Assembly: GCA_944472135.2 (NCBI GenBank)
Contig: OX235262.1
Span: 44,071,804 to 44,135,803 of the forward strand
Origin: Trichobilharzia regenti
Lineage: Eukaryota > Platyhelminthes > Trematoda > Strigeidida > Schistosomatidae
Direction: 5' to 3'
DNA: 64,000 bases
Below are positions 52,205 through 62,291 of this stretch, one piece after another. Numbering within the stretch: the first letter of the stretch is position 1; every line of letters begins with the position of its first letter. The notes beneath the pieces are model-generated. The model was not told the origin of the DNA. It saw only the letters and a program-made list of their open reading frames with translations, and made no database searches. The translations under genes were made by a program, and so were the position numbers.

Positions 52205-53045
52205 AACAAAATACCCCTAGGCATAAAGAAGTTTGATTCGTGCTCCTTTAACAAGATTCCCACTTATTCTGTAGATAACTTTATAGTTGGCTTGTGAATT
52301 AGCTTGATGTCCAGATTCGATCAGGTGTTTCGAGATAAAGCCATGGGAAAATTTTATTCCCCCTTTATAAAAGCATGAGAGTAAGTGTTCGATGATACGT
52401 TTGGATTGCAAACGCTGGAGCTAGATATGTTGGCTGTACTCAGAGTGTCTAGGAATGCAAGTTGGTTGAAATGTTCTTCTTCACATGCAAGACTTATATG
52501 CTTTTGTACATAATTAATTCTTTTCAATAGACAAATGGAATCTTCAAAATTATTGCATTTTAGAATGATGTCATCAACATATCTCCTGTAGAAATACACT
52601 TTAGCAATCAAATCAACGGCGACATTTTCAGTATAAGACAATGTAAACATCAGCCAACAATAGTCTTAATGGACTACCACTTCACTCCCCCCCCCTCTTA
52701 TAGCAACGCCTTCCACTTTGCGAAAGTACTCACCTTCAAATATCAAATGAACATTGTCAGTACATGATAATAATAATAATAATAATAATAAATCTTTGAA
52801 ATAAGTTAGAGGAATAGGGAATGAAAGACAACTAGAGGATATATGTGGTCACAAAGAACATCAACAGTCTAAGTCAAGGGTACATTTGTAAACAGGGAAC
52901 TAACATCATAAGAGTACATTTCCATATCTTTTAAATTCACGTTTAAAAGACAGTCAATAAGTTCGAAAATATCTTTCAAAGAAAACTTAGTTCATTACGT
53001 ACTGGGCTTTGAAAGTTCGCTCGACATTTCCCTAATCTGAATAAA
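52205..53045 (-). pseudogene. Penelope-like element with internal deletion
   Basis: Minus strand: CNKL-, KDIFELIDCL- and NSLFTNVPL-like remnants (52.87-53.03 kb), RRYVDDIILKCNNFED (52.58 kb), KHISLACEEEHFNQLAFLD, then a jump to the nuclease C-terminus (SKRIIEHLLSCFYKGG, ISKHLIESGHQANS, 52.22-52.41 kb). The YIG part and linker are deleted. Same family as the 28.9-30.96 kb element (shared EEExxNQLAFL). Confidence 0.7.
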
Positions 53046-53049
53046 GTGA

Positions 53050-53350
53050 GGACGACAATTTTACCGGGATAATCTGAGCTCAATTATTGTTTAAAATCAT
53101 TTTATGGATTCTTCTCAAATAGTTACAATCTGAACAATACCAAAACTATAAATTAAATTGAATATCTGAATATTCTTTTTTACAGTGATAAGGAGTAATT
53201 GATTGGAACTAAGAGTAACATTGGTCAGGTATGATGTAAGTTGCTAAATAATTGAGAGTGAAAAGGATCGACTGTCTGTAGAAGAACTGCATGACTAGAC
53301 TTGGAAACAAAACGATAGAGTTCAACAAATGTTTTGTGGGTAGAAACAAA
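53050..53350. other. No recognised feature
   Basis: Between the PLE fragment and the next SINE; nothing matched. Confidence 0.4.
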
Positions 53351-53356
53351 GATTCG

Positions 53357-53560
53357 CTAGACAGTGGCTTAATGGTATACGAGCTCGCCTTGTAACCAGA
53401 AGATCCTGGGTTCGAACCCTTGTGGTGTATGCATACTTGTGAAAAGTCCCAAACCAGGAAGAAACAGCTGTCCAGTACTCTCTTGTTTTCCAATGTTTCT
53501 CAAATTGACGTCAGCTCATGATGAAATCCTCCACCCATTCAAACATAGTCCTTACCAATA
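53357..53560 (+). mobile_element. SINE-B
   Basis: A box AGTGGCTTAATGG, CGAGCTCGCCTTGTAACC, B box GGGTTCGAACCC, ribozyme core GTGAAAA (bases 3 and 8 changed), GAAA and CAGCTGTCCAGTACTC kept, tail ACGTCAGCTCATGATGAAAT. Lacks the 5' flank part. Confidence 0.78.
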
Positions 53561-53724
53561 CTTAAAGATAACTAGACAAAGTGTAAGAAGTAATAGGTTA
53601 TGTAACCACAGAAAAACACATTTTATAAAACAGTCATAAAAGGAGGGTTGGATGAGTGATATTTAAACAAAAAAATCAAGGTTTCTTAACAGGACTGAAG
53701 ATGACGTGGTTAAATTTGTATGCT

Positions 53725-54840
53725 TTGTTATCACCAAGGTAGTGCAAAATTCATCACTATCTCTTTATGCGTACGTAGATTTAGTTTTAACCGTTTGGTG
53801 GCGATTGCCTCAGCAAAACGAACCAGGCTAGGTTTCTTTTTTCTGTTGATTATTTTGAACACCTTCAGGTTGTTCACAGCATAACCAGCATCCAGTAGAT
53901 GGCGTGCGATCGCACCGTTTATTATTTGTGGGCCCTTTAGTCATACGTTTTTTGGTATATGTTCAGAGATGTAGACAATAACTCTTCTCTCTGTCCTCCC
54001 AAAGTATGTGCTTTGGCACGTACGTGTAAATTGGTAGACACATATGGAGGCAACATGAGGTGGAAGCTTGTCCACTTTTGATTGTCTGAAACAAATGGTC
54101 GTTTGTGAAACACACACAAGCTTGGTGGTTGGATATGACTTTTTTCAGGGCAGCGTTTAGTCTGCATCTTATTCTACTAGCAGTATCGTCACCTTTAAAG
54201 GCATGCTGTAAAAAGATGGGCTTTTTCTCTATTGTATTTTATTTCACCTTTTCAGCTCTACGTTTTCCACTTTTGTCGATGAATTTCTGTTGGTAACCAT
54301 CATCACTCAGACATTTTTCAACAGTGGGTAGTTCTTCCTCAACTTTTTCTTTTGAATAAAGCTTCCTTACTCTATCAAACAGTGTTCTCGCAGATCCACT
54401 TTTGTAACCTATAAAACAGAAGCTTTAGAAGTTAAGTAAATCTCCCTGCAGGCCTCCTCCTTTCTATAGATGTACCTTACGATCTTTCCATCCTTATCAT
54501 ATTCGATGCCAAGATCGAGAGAGTGAAGCTTGTCCTCATCTTCACACTCCATTGTAGACTTTATATTAGGATGAGCAATATTCAGGACATTTAATATTTG
54601 AGATACGTGATTAAAACAATCACAAATGTCAAGGGTGTCATCTAAATACCTGGTTTGGAAGTCTGTCTGATAGATTTCGACCTTCATTCTTGTTTGTATC
54701 AGATTGCCCATAAAAATATCTGCCAGAATCGGACCCAGAGGACTTCCCATAGCGGCTCCATCAATTTTGCGGTACAGAATATTGTTAAATTGAAACTTTA
54801 TGTCTACTGATCTATGTGTAAGAGAGTGGCATATTGATTA
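53725..54840 (-). pseudogene. Penelope-like element, RT to nuclease end, decayed
   Basis: Minus strand: FKFNNIL- and KIDGAAMGSPLGPILADIF (54.71-54.79 kb), TRYLDDTLDICDCF (YLDD variant; 54.64 kb), EDEDKLHSLDLGIEYDKDG, then a linker with DDGYQQKF and a GIY-YIG remnant (a TYFGRT-like segment near 54.0 kb read as LGGQREE in the open frame), and the C-terminal AEAI-like end near 53.8 kb. At least four shifts or stops. A PLE lineage distinct from the others here. Confidence 0.7.
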
Positions 54841-54861
54841 TATAACCAAAGGTAGTATTAA

Positions 54862-55012
54862 TTAATTGGTGGGTGGTGACTTGCAGTAGAATCCAGGACG
54901 TGCATTTCGTCCTGTCAAGGACTCGTCGAGGCACTTGCACAAGAAGCCGATATGTCAACCTGAAACCGAACACTTCGGTTCAATCAATTGACGGGAAAAT
55001 CTAAACTTGAAT
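54862..55012 (-). mobile_element. SINE-C variant C2, full length
   Basis: Minus strand starts GATTTTCCCGTCAATTGATT and ends like SINE-C (CACCACCCACCAATTAATTA). Between them the tRNA-like head is replaced by ACCGAAGTGTTCGGTTTCAG and GACATATCGGCTTCTTGTGC. The ribozyme has GACGAGTCC, GGAC, GAAA and GTCCTGGATT, but the CTGA block is mutated to CTCGA. Confidence 0.65.
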
Positions 55013-55019
55013 TAGAGTA

Positions 55020-55640
55020 GTATTGTTGTTCTTATTATTCTTAAATTCGTTATCACTTTGTCTATTTTAATTAGCTTTTTATTTTTCATATTAACTGGTC
55101 TGATGAGCGAAACTGTGATCAGATTGTTCGAAATGTATTGATTGCTCAAATACATCACATTTTTCAGATAATTTCTGTCTTCTAATAACACTATCCAAAG
55201 CTGTTATTTTATTTCACAGAATTCAGATCAATCTATTTGTTACATATGCAAATGAACTTTACCTCATTATGACAATAATTATTTAACACAGTTATTATAA
55301 TTGATTAATTATTAAATAAATAAGTGATGATAAATTGTCATTTAATAAAGTCAAACTTATTATTATTATTATCAATAATGACAAAGAGTTTGATAAATAA
55401 ATGAAAGTTTGACTGTGTTTGAAATGACTGAAACACAAAGTTAAAAGATAAAATAATCGCAGGATTGTTAGTGAGCATCATCGGCGGCCTTATCACACTC
55501 CACATTCACTGTTATATCCATGAATCCTGTATTCATCTGTTTAAACAAGTATAAGTTCTCTCATTTCTATAAACCCAATTCAAAACAAACAGAATTTAAC
55601 CAGTGAAGACATGAAAAGTCAGTATAACGTAATATTACAT
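55020..55640. other. AT-rich, no recognised feature
   Basis: TTATTATTATTATC at 55359-55374. No repeat family or frame match was seen. Confidence 0.4.
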
Positions 55641-55649
55641 GCTAGAAGG

Positions 55650-55915
55650 AATCAGTTAGTCAGGAGCTCTGAGATCAGCGTTAACATTTCTGACTGACAC
55701 ACTGACTAAGTCAAGTTTGAATGTCACAGGCAACATAAATTCCCTTGAGGTTGCAGTTATGCCTTGCTTATGACTGCTAATAAGCATGAAGCCTAGGTCA
55801 GCGGCATGGGGGCGGATAACTCCAACCATCTAATATTATTTCTAGAAGTGGACGTCAATTGTGGTGAGCCACCTAGGAAACTTGACTGACAAAATTCCAT
55901 CAGCACCACTAAGTG
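55650..55915 (+). mobile_element. SINE-D relic followed by inverted D2 piece
   Basis: GAGGTTGCAGTTATGCCTTG, the arm GCTAATAAGC, GAAG in place of GAAA, CCTAGGTC and CTCCAACCATCTAATATT identify SINE-D (to 55838). 55855-55915 (GAGCCACCTAGGAAACTTGA) is D2 in reverse. Confidence 0.5.
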
Positions 55916-55919
55916 CTAG

Positions 55920-56330
55920 ACTTATGATGTTGGTTATTTCCCAAGGATTAGTCATTATGAAGGTTTTTGATATTGCATGCAGTCATGTCCACTTGAAACA
56001 TTATTTCATAAAGTTTTTGGTTATAAAGGTTAGTTGTATGCGCAAACTAAAATTATGTTTGCACATGATACTGACGTGAAAAAAAAACCCAGAGATTCAA
56101 TTCTATGGACTTCAATATATTCATTTGTACTTTGAACTCTCATAAGTGTGTAGTATTCTAGAACATTTTAATAACTCAGACTCATCATTACTGAATTGTA
56201 TATCGCATTTAAAAGATCGATGATATTAACATTATCGAATTAATTCACTTTTCAAGTCAGTATATGAATATTAAGATTATAGTTTTTATGGAAATTCAGA
56301 TTAATCTCGATATAAGGGTTAATTTCAACA
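55920..56330. other. No recognised feature
   Basis: No match found in this interval. Confidence 0.4.
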
Positions 56331-56337
56331 TGCATTT

Positions 56338-56575
56338 CGTCACAGACCAACATCAATTAGAGAATCATTGAAAACTATGGAGCACGGAAAAATTGTTTCG
56401 TTCTACTCTGGGGGTCTCCAGCAGATATGCACCCACGACACCACCAGAGGTCGAACCTGGTACCTCCAGGTTGCGATATCAGCTCATCAGTCACTTAACT
56501 GCTTGAGTTGGAATTCAGTAATCTATGAATTCCGGCTTTTTCAGTTCGTGATGTAGTGCCATCAATAACTGATGG
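56338..56575 (-). mobile_element. SINE-B relic
   Basis: Minus strand: flank GAATTCATAGATTACTG, B box AGGTTCGACCTC, ribozyme with core CTGGAGA (A6 to G), GAAA present, tail GATTCTCTAATTGATGTTGG. Confidence 0.6.
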
Positions 56576-56689
56576 AATCGATGAGCATTCGTGAATCAAT
56601 AAGTTCCGGTTTTCTTGTTCAAATCACTTCATTTTAGCTTAATATTTCAACCAAATCAGTGTATTTAATGTACTGAGGTTCATACAACT

Positions 56690-57005
56690 TGAAAAGACGA
56701 TGTAAGCAGCAGGTGTAGTTAATTGTCTAACGAACTACGAGAAAGCTGTAAGTGGCACGTCAGAAAGCCTAAATCATGGGATGAAATAGCGCGAAGAAAC
56801 ATTGGTGACAAATAAATATCCTGTGAAATTCATTAGGAAGTTCAAGAACACTCACAAGAGAAAAAAAAGTAGTAATGAAACTGAATTTAAAGCTTCTACA
56901 GTTTTGGCATATATGGAAGGGGCATTTGAAACTCTACGTAGGATTCCTAATAAAGTAGGAATTAGGGTGGTATTTAAACCTCAGATTCACTGATGGACAA
57001 GCTCT
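56690..57005 (+). pseudogene. Penelope-like element linker fragment
   Basis: The open stretch (about 63 codons) reads NKYPVKFIRKFKNT, then VLAYMEGAFETLRRIPNKVG and VVFKPQ. This is the region between RT and GIY-YIG of PLE proteins (NGYP...; LPYxxGxxExxRRIL...; VxFKP). Neither RT nor nuclease motifs remain. Confidence 0.6.
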
Positions 57006-57013
57006 GTAGGCTT

Positions 57014-58085
57014 GTAGCGCCGGTGTATTAACTCTAACTGTACGTTCATAAAACTGATTCATCTTGACATATAAATTGATGAACTCGACGTATCGAAGCA
57101 CATGCTAATTTCGGTGGATTTATGCATATTACATATTTTGAACTTATTCTGTTATACATTCTCAATGGGTAACCTACATTTTTTCATGTTGAGCATCGTT
57201 TTTTGTTTTGTCTTTCGATGTATTCATTTTGTGTAAATTTCGCCACTTCGTTACTTTGAAACCATTTTTTTGATGAATTGTAATACTTCTTCCACTAACT
57301 CTGATAACTGTACGTTGGGGTCCATTAGTACTATTACTCTTGCTGTACCGGTTTTTAAACCCAGAGACCTCTATCTTTAGTTTGCTCGACTGGAACATTA
57401 TTTCACTGCCAATAAGCTGTCTTCACAGAACGCTAAATTCTGCATTTTGAGTACTGTACTACCGGACAAAGTCGCTGAGCTAATACGCGAATACATCGTT
57501 TATCATCCCAGCACAGAATCCCCTCCAACGACAAAATGAAAGAAGAGGTACTACGATGTACATCACTCTCCGATAGGCAGATACTAGAATGTTTGCTAAG
57601 TAATATCGAGTTAGGGGGTAAAACACCGTTCCAAAGGCTCGTGGCAGGTAAGAAAATTGATAAACGACTCCTTTATCAAATCTGGTTACGACAATTATCT
57701 GTTAGCATTCAATAAGTCCTTGCCTTTGGATACGACGACACTAATATTATTAACTTTTCGTCTATTTTTCATAACCTTATTGATTAAATTGCATATTTTT
57801 CATCTTGACGCATACATGTTCTACTGTATCACACCAGCACTATACGTTAAGCGAACAGCTGATATTTTCAAACACTTCAATGTAATAATTTGTATTTCAG
57901 TTTTCTGGTGGGGGAATTCTGTAGCTCTCCTTTATTAACCCTAACTGTACGTTTATAAAACTAATTCATGTAGGCATATTATACGTTAACAGATACTAAT
58001 TTTACATATGCTTGTAGTATATTTACCGTTGTATTATTGAACACTTCTTTTCGTTTGTTACATACACTTTTTCGTTCGTTTCACC
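57014..58085 (+). mobile_element. Candidate short LTR element with gag fragment
   Basis: Two segments beginning TGTAGC (57014 and 57921) share TATTAACTCTAACTGTACGT-like sequence (one or two changes) and ATAAAACT-x-ATTCAT, as two LTR starts would. Between them is a gag remnant (57383-57660). LTR ends, primer site and polypurine tract are not clear. Alternatives: two copies of another repeat flanking a gag scrap. Confidence 0.35.
57383..57660 (+). pseudogene. LTR-retrotransposon gag (capsid) fragment
   Basis: The frame reads RLEHYFTANKLSSQNAKFC then ILSTVLPDKVAELIREYI, shifts near 57.53 kb, and continues with a KEEVLRCTSLSDRQ-like block and SNIELGGKTPFQRLV. This order is typical of capsid-like Gag of Ty3/Gypsy-type elements. 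An upstream stop closes the frame at about 57.38 kb. Only about 90 codons survive, with no pol. Confidence 0.6.
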
Positions 58086-58203
58086 CTTTTCGAAATTTGA
58101 TTTTGTTAATTATACATTAAGTTTTCACTTGTGCTTCTTAATGTAGCGTTGTTAGTTTCTAACTGTGTACAATGCTGACAGATGGTAGAACGTGAAGACT
58201 TGA

Positions 58204-58947
58204 ATGTATTATAATATCATAATTGGAATCATGTTTAATACACCTAAAGGACGCTATCGTTGGCGTGGGTCGGTAGGAGATTGTCGCTCCTTCTGGAACA
58301 CGTGCGTAGATACCGACCATGCACTGGTCCGCGCTCGGGTGTGCTTACGACTGAACGGACGTAGGAAACAGCTGGCGGTAAAACCATCACGTCCCCAGCT
58401 CGATCAGGAAACTAAATCCGTATTTCAGGAAGAACTAGCTAAACACATATCTGTGTTCGACAGCTGTGCTCACCCTGAAGAAGCTTGGAAAAATATCCAG
58501 GCAGCCATAGATACAGCTGTAAAAGCTGTGAATAAGGTAAACCCAAAGGTGAGTAAAAACCACTGGATCTCCACCGCCTCATCCGAACTGATAGATGCTA
58601 GAAGACTTATTCCGGCGAGCTCCGAATTCAATGAGGAGCGAAAGCTGCACAAGAGGAAACTTACGAAAAGTCTCCGCAAGGACCGTGAACAGTGGTGGGC
58701 GACAAAAGCCAAAGAGATGGAGAAAGCTTTGAGGATAGGCAACACCAGGCAACTCTTTGGACTCATCAGGGAAACGGGTGGGAGAAGACAAATCATTAGT
58801 GAGACAATCTCGGAAAAAAATGGCACTATAATTAGCTCCAGGATAGACGACTGGATCGTTGGAAAGAGCATTATGAGGAGCAGTTTAATTTGCCCACAGC
58901 CACGCTCAACCTTCCGAGCATCCAACACCTCCCTGAATGGGATATAA
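58204..58947 (+). pseudogene. LINE endonuclease end and linker
   Basis: GRYRWRGSVGDCRSFWN then DTDHALVRARVCLRL, the Asp-His end of an APE-type endonuclease, followed by a charged linker (KRKLTKSLRKDREQWWATKA, EMEKALRIGNTRQLFGLIRE). After ISSRIDDW (about 58.85 kb) the frame leaves the family sequence, so residues beyond belong to the wrong frame. The sequence before about 58.24 kb is flank, so the first codons are not element-derived. Confidence 0.78.
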
Positions 58948-60715
58948 ACACAGGTCCTCCGTCACTAACTGAGGTTACTAAAGCTGTCACCAATCTGAAA
59001 CTAGGCAAAGCAGCGGGACCTGATGGAATGACGCCAGAGGTATTTAAGTACGGTGGAGACAGCTTACTGTCCGGATTAACTGAGGTACTAGGCAGCGTCT
59101 GGGAATCAGAAGAAGTCCCATCGGGTTGGTGTAAGTCACTGATTATCCCCATATACAAGAAGGGAGACAAGTCTTCCTGTGATAATCACAGAGGGATTAG
59201 CTTGACTAATATAGTATCTAAAGTCTTAGGCTCAATAATCATGCGTAGACTGAGTGGTGCTCGGGAAGCACAAACACGAGAGAGCCAGGCAGGCTTTAGA
59301 CCAGGAAGAGGGTGTATTGATCATATCTTCACCCTCCGACAGATTCTAGAACATAGGCATTCCTACCGGCGTCCAACAGTCATTATATTTCTTGACCTAA
59401 AGGCAGCATTCGACTCTGTCGATCGGGAAGTTCTCTGGAGATGCTTGGCTGTAAAGGGAATTCCAAGAAAATATATTGCACTGATTAAGGCACTCTACTC
59501 GTACTCATACAGCCAGGTGAGGGCTTACGGCGAGCTGTCATCTGAACTGATGACGACCAGTGGTGTCCGTCAAGGATGCCCATTATCTCCTTTTCTATTC
59601 AACTTCATCATAGATGTGTTAATGGACTTAACCCTAGGTGACTTCAGCGACTCAGGGATTGACTTGCTACCGGGGAATAATCTCGTTGACTTGGAATATG
59701 CAGACGATATAGTCCTTCTAGGCGAAGACGCTGACGAAATGCAGAGTCTTCTAAACACCTTGAGCCGCAATCTACGAATGTTTGGCATGCGATTCGCTCC
59801 CGCCAAATGCAAGATGATGTTACAGGACTGGACTACATCGACGCCTAGTTTAAAAATAGGAAGTGAAGTGGTAGAGCACGTTGACCGCTTCACTTATTTG
59901 GGAAGTACCATCAGCCCCAACGGGCTGATCTCTGACGAAATCTCAGCACGAATACAAGGGGCTCGTTTCGCATTTGTTAGTTTACGCCGACTCTGGCGTA
60001 GACGAGATGTTCGACTATCGACCAAAGGGCGGGTGTACTGCTCATCAGTCCGCTCCGTCCTCCTTTATGGTTGTGAGACCTGGCCACTGAGAGTGGAAGA
60101 CATGAAAAGACTAGCTGTCTTTGATCATAGGTGCCTGCGTTCTATTTCCCGTGTAAAGTGGCATAATAAGGTGAGCAACATGGAGGTTAGGCGTAGAGTT
60201 CTAGGTAAACAGGGGAAATCAATCGACGAAGTCGTGAAGCTACAAAGACTGAGATGGTTAGGACATGTGTTACGTATGCCAAGCCATCGCCTCCCTCGAC
60301 GAGCAATGTTAGCGGATATAGGGTCAGGCTGGAAAAAAGCTAGCGGCGGTCAAACAAAAACTTGGCATCAGTCAATGAAATCCACAACAGTTGGTCTAAG
60401 CCACGTAGGAAGGTGTAGACTTCCAGGCTGGGGTCCTCGGGACGGTAAAAATCTATGGTTGGAAACAATTGGTGACATGGCTCAAAATCGTTCTCAGTGG
60501 CGCAGATGCATCCACTCCCTGTGACTTATGATCTTCAATGAAACTGTTTTGTTTTTCTTTATTACTCCTTTGTCTCACACCTCTGCTCACTGTTTCTATT
60601 ATGCTTTTCTTGTACTTTCTTCTCTTGCTTCGCGTGCTACACGGAATGTGGCGACTTGAACTTCCGCACATTTGTGCAAAGTTCTATGTCGAAAACAGAC
60701 AGACAGACAGAAAGG
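58235..60715 (+). mobile_element. 5'-truncated LINE with intact RT motifs
   Basis: It begins inside the endonuclease (about 58.24 kb), continues through a linker and a complete RT with C-terminal domain to a stop at 60524, and a 3' region ending near GACAGACAGACAGAAAGG. One frameshift near 58.85 kb. It differs from the RTE family at 9-44 kb and has no AAT tail. Relics of the same family occur at 18.07-18.31 and 63.33-63.87 kb. I do not assign the clade with confidence (RTE- or CR1-like). Confidence 0.85.
58890..60524 (+). CDS. LINE reverse transcriptase and C-terminal domain
   Basis: About 544 codons without a stop. KAAGPDGMTPEVFK (40-53), KKGDKSSCDNHRGISLTN (90-107), motif A FLDLKAAFDSVDR (167-179), GVRQGCPLSPFLFNF (225-239), motif C EYADDIVLL (269-277), then FTYLGSTISPNG, LYGCETWPL, LRWLGHVLRMP and a WRRCIHSL end. 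All RT catalytic aspartates are present. It would copy its RNA at a nicked site. There is no ATG at 58890; the natural protein continues upstream across the frameshift, so the copy is defective by that shift and by 5' truncation. Confidence 0.87.
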   Translation: MPTATLNLPSIQHLPEWDINTGPPSLTEVTKAVTNLKLGKAAGPDGMTPEVFKYGGDSLLSGLTEVLGSVWESEEVPSGWCKSLIIPIYKKGDKSSCDNHRGISLTNIVSKVLGSIIMRRLSGAREAQTRESQAGFRPGRGCIDHIFTLRQILEHRHSYRRPTVIIFLDLKAAFDSVDREVLWRCLAVKGIPRKYIALIKALYSYSYSQVRAYGELSSELMTTSGVRQGCPLSPFLFNFIIDVLMDLTLGDFSDSGIDLLPGNNLVDLEYADDIVLLGEDADEMQSLLNTLSRNLRMFGMRFAPAKCKMMLQDWTTSTPSLKIGSEVVEHVDRFTYLGSTISPNGLISDEISARIQGARFAFVSLRRLWRRRDVRLSTKGRVYCSSVRSVLLYGCETWPLRVEDMKRLAVFDHRCLRSISRVKWHNKVSNMEVRRRVLGKQGKSIDEVVKLQRLRWLGHVLRMPSHRLPRRAMLADIGSGWKKASGGQTKTWHQSMKSTTVGLSHVGRCRLPGWGPRDGKNLWLETIGDMAQNRSQWRRCIHSL

Positions 60716-60749
60716 ACGCTATTGGCCTACATAATGCCTTTCAATGACC

Positions 60750-61190
60750 AGTAGACAGTGGTTGGTCTGGTTATCGAAACATGGGGATTTATCTAAGTGT
60801 AAAATGACTGTTTGTACAAAGATGAACAGTTTGGAGAAAATCTCAGCAATTGCAATGTATGAACTAACCCACAGTCATACGATAGGGTGGGTTAGAGCTA
60901 CAGTTCTTAAAACCAATATAGATAGGTGGAGGGAGGGGTTGATCACTAAATCCGCGCTCATCAAATCTGCAGCTAACATGAACCATAAGAATAACTCAGT
61001 GTTGATTCCAGAGACATGAAAAATACTACTACTACTAATACAATCAAAGGATAAGAAATAATGGAATTATATAAGCAAAGTCTGAAAGTTCTGTGACTGC
61101 CTTGATATGATTATGAGTAATAAATTGTGCTCGAAACGCAGTCATCAGTAAATAATGCTGTATCACTGTGTGCTTTTATCAAATAAAAAT
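60750..61190 (+). pseudogene. Penelope-like element, family E, C-terminus and 3' region
   Basis: The frame reads EKISAIAMYELTHSHTIGWV then RATVLKTN and REGLITKSALIKSAAN, as in the fragments at 2.6 and 61.8 kb (HTIGWDKV, RERLI). The 3' region carries GTGCTCGAAACGCAGTCATC. The upstream nuclease motifs are missing or unrecognisable. Confidence 0.62.
61096..61149 (+). ncRNA. Hammerhead-like end of family E PLE
   Basis: ACTG (61096-61099) can pair with CAGT (61146-61149). GAG (61115-61117) with CTC (61130-61132) could be stem II, GAAA is at 61133-61136, A-C-loop-G-U is a minimal stem III, and C at 61143 is the cleavage base. The first core block (ATGATTATGA) has three extra bases and A at position 3. 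The same layout is seen at 31.85-31.9 kb and, in reverse, at 61.70-61.77 kb. Confidence 0.38.
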
Positions 61191-61194
61191 GATA

Positions 61195-61400
61195 GGAATC
61201 TGCTTTATCACAATGTCCAAATTTTCATTTTATCTGAATGTTTTTCCTCTATTTACTTTAAAAAAAACTTTTCAGCAGTAGGTGGAAAGCTATTTCCGAA
61301 AATGCGTATTGGTGTAGATGATGATTCATGAACTTAATTTGTGCAGAAAATAAATATGGATTCATATTTTCAAGAGTTGATTTGTAAAGATTTCATTTGT
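61195..61400. other. No recognised feature
   Basis: AT-rich spacer. Confidence 0.4.
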
Positions 61401-61407
61401 TTTTTTT

Positions 61408-61680
61408 TCAAGTTTGACCACGGATTGATATCACTTAGAGAACCACTGAAAACTAGGGAGTAATGAACAGCTGTTTCGTCAGCTTGGTTTGGAAATCATC
61501 GGGAGTACACATCCAGTGTCAGGGTTCAAATCCAGAACTTTTTGGTTACAAGGTAAGCTCGTATACCATTTAGTAGCCACTGGGATCCGATTCAATGGCC
61601 AGCCCATGAATTCTAACTTCTCTAACTGATACCAGTCCGTGATCAGACTCGAAAAACAAATCTGATCCTTCCATATTAGT
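61408..61680 (-). mobile_element. SINE-B with inverted tail piece
   Basis: Minus copy 61408-61625: flank GAATTCATGGGCTGGCC, A box AGTGGCTACTAAATGG, B box GGATTTGAACCC, core CCGATGA (U4 to C), GAAA and CAGCTGTTCATTACTCC. A plus-strand tail piece follows (61622-61680, TCTAACTGATACCAGTCCGT), so the unit folds on itself. Confidence 0.68.
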
Positions 61681-61689
61681 TTGTTTATT

Positions 61690-62290
61690 AGAGGTATCAT
61701 ACAGTGAGAAACAGTATTATTTACTGGATGACTAGGTTTCGAACACAATTTATTATTGTTCATAATCATATCAGTTATAATCACACGACTTCGAAACTTG
61801 AGTTTTATAGTTTTCTTTATCTTCTCCTATTTGTCGTAGGGGTGGTAGAATTTTCCAGATATCTGCCTGGACAGGTGTTGAATCATTCCTATTACATGTA
61901 TTTGCAGTTGATTCGATTAAAAAAGCTTCTGTTATCAATCTCTCCCTCCACCCTAATACATTAGATTTTAAAATTGTCATCGTATCCCATCCAGCCTATT
62001 GTATGGTTATGTGTAATTGCATGCAGTGAGTGCTATAGCTGAACTATTCTCTAGATTTCTTATCTTATTTGGGTCAACCAACCTAGATTTTGTAAGGTTT
62101 TTATGTTCGGCTAGTCTGACTGCCCCTGTTCTTCTAGTTTGATCTGTGTATTTGACCTGACAATCATTGGCGGTAGGGTATTAGATAAACTAAATTATTT
62201 TGTTTTAAAGGCTTCACAGGATTGATCCTTTAACCGACAAAGCTTGTTTCTAATTGCGTTTGTGGGTTTGAATGCCACTTTTATTCATAC
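61690..62290 (-). pseudogene. Penelope-like element, family E, GIY-YIG and 3' region
   Basis: Minus strand: KQALSVKGSI- and NDCQVKYTDQTRRTGAVRLA (YIGQT degraded to YTDQT; about 62.13 kb), EHKNLTKSRLVDPNKIRN, a shift, MTILKSNVLGWRERLITEAF (61.9-61.98 kb) and the 3' region with GTTCGAAACCTAGTCATCC. The RT is absent. Longest E-family fragment of the window. Confidence 0.68.
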
Positions 62291-62291
62291 C

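Noticed and set aside
57661..57938. 93-codon frame after the gag fragment
   Set aside because: No resemblance to gag or pol; gag similarity ends at about 57660.
58470..59893. Minus-strand frames of 70-152 codons
   Set aside because: Antisense to the LINE RT frame; no motif of their own.
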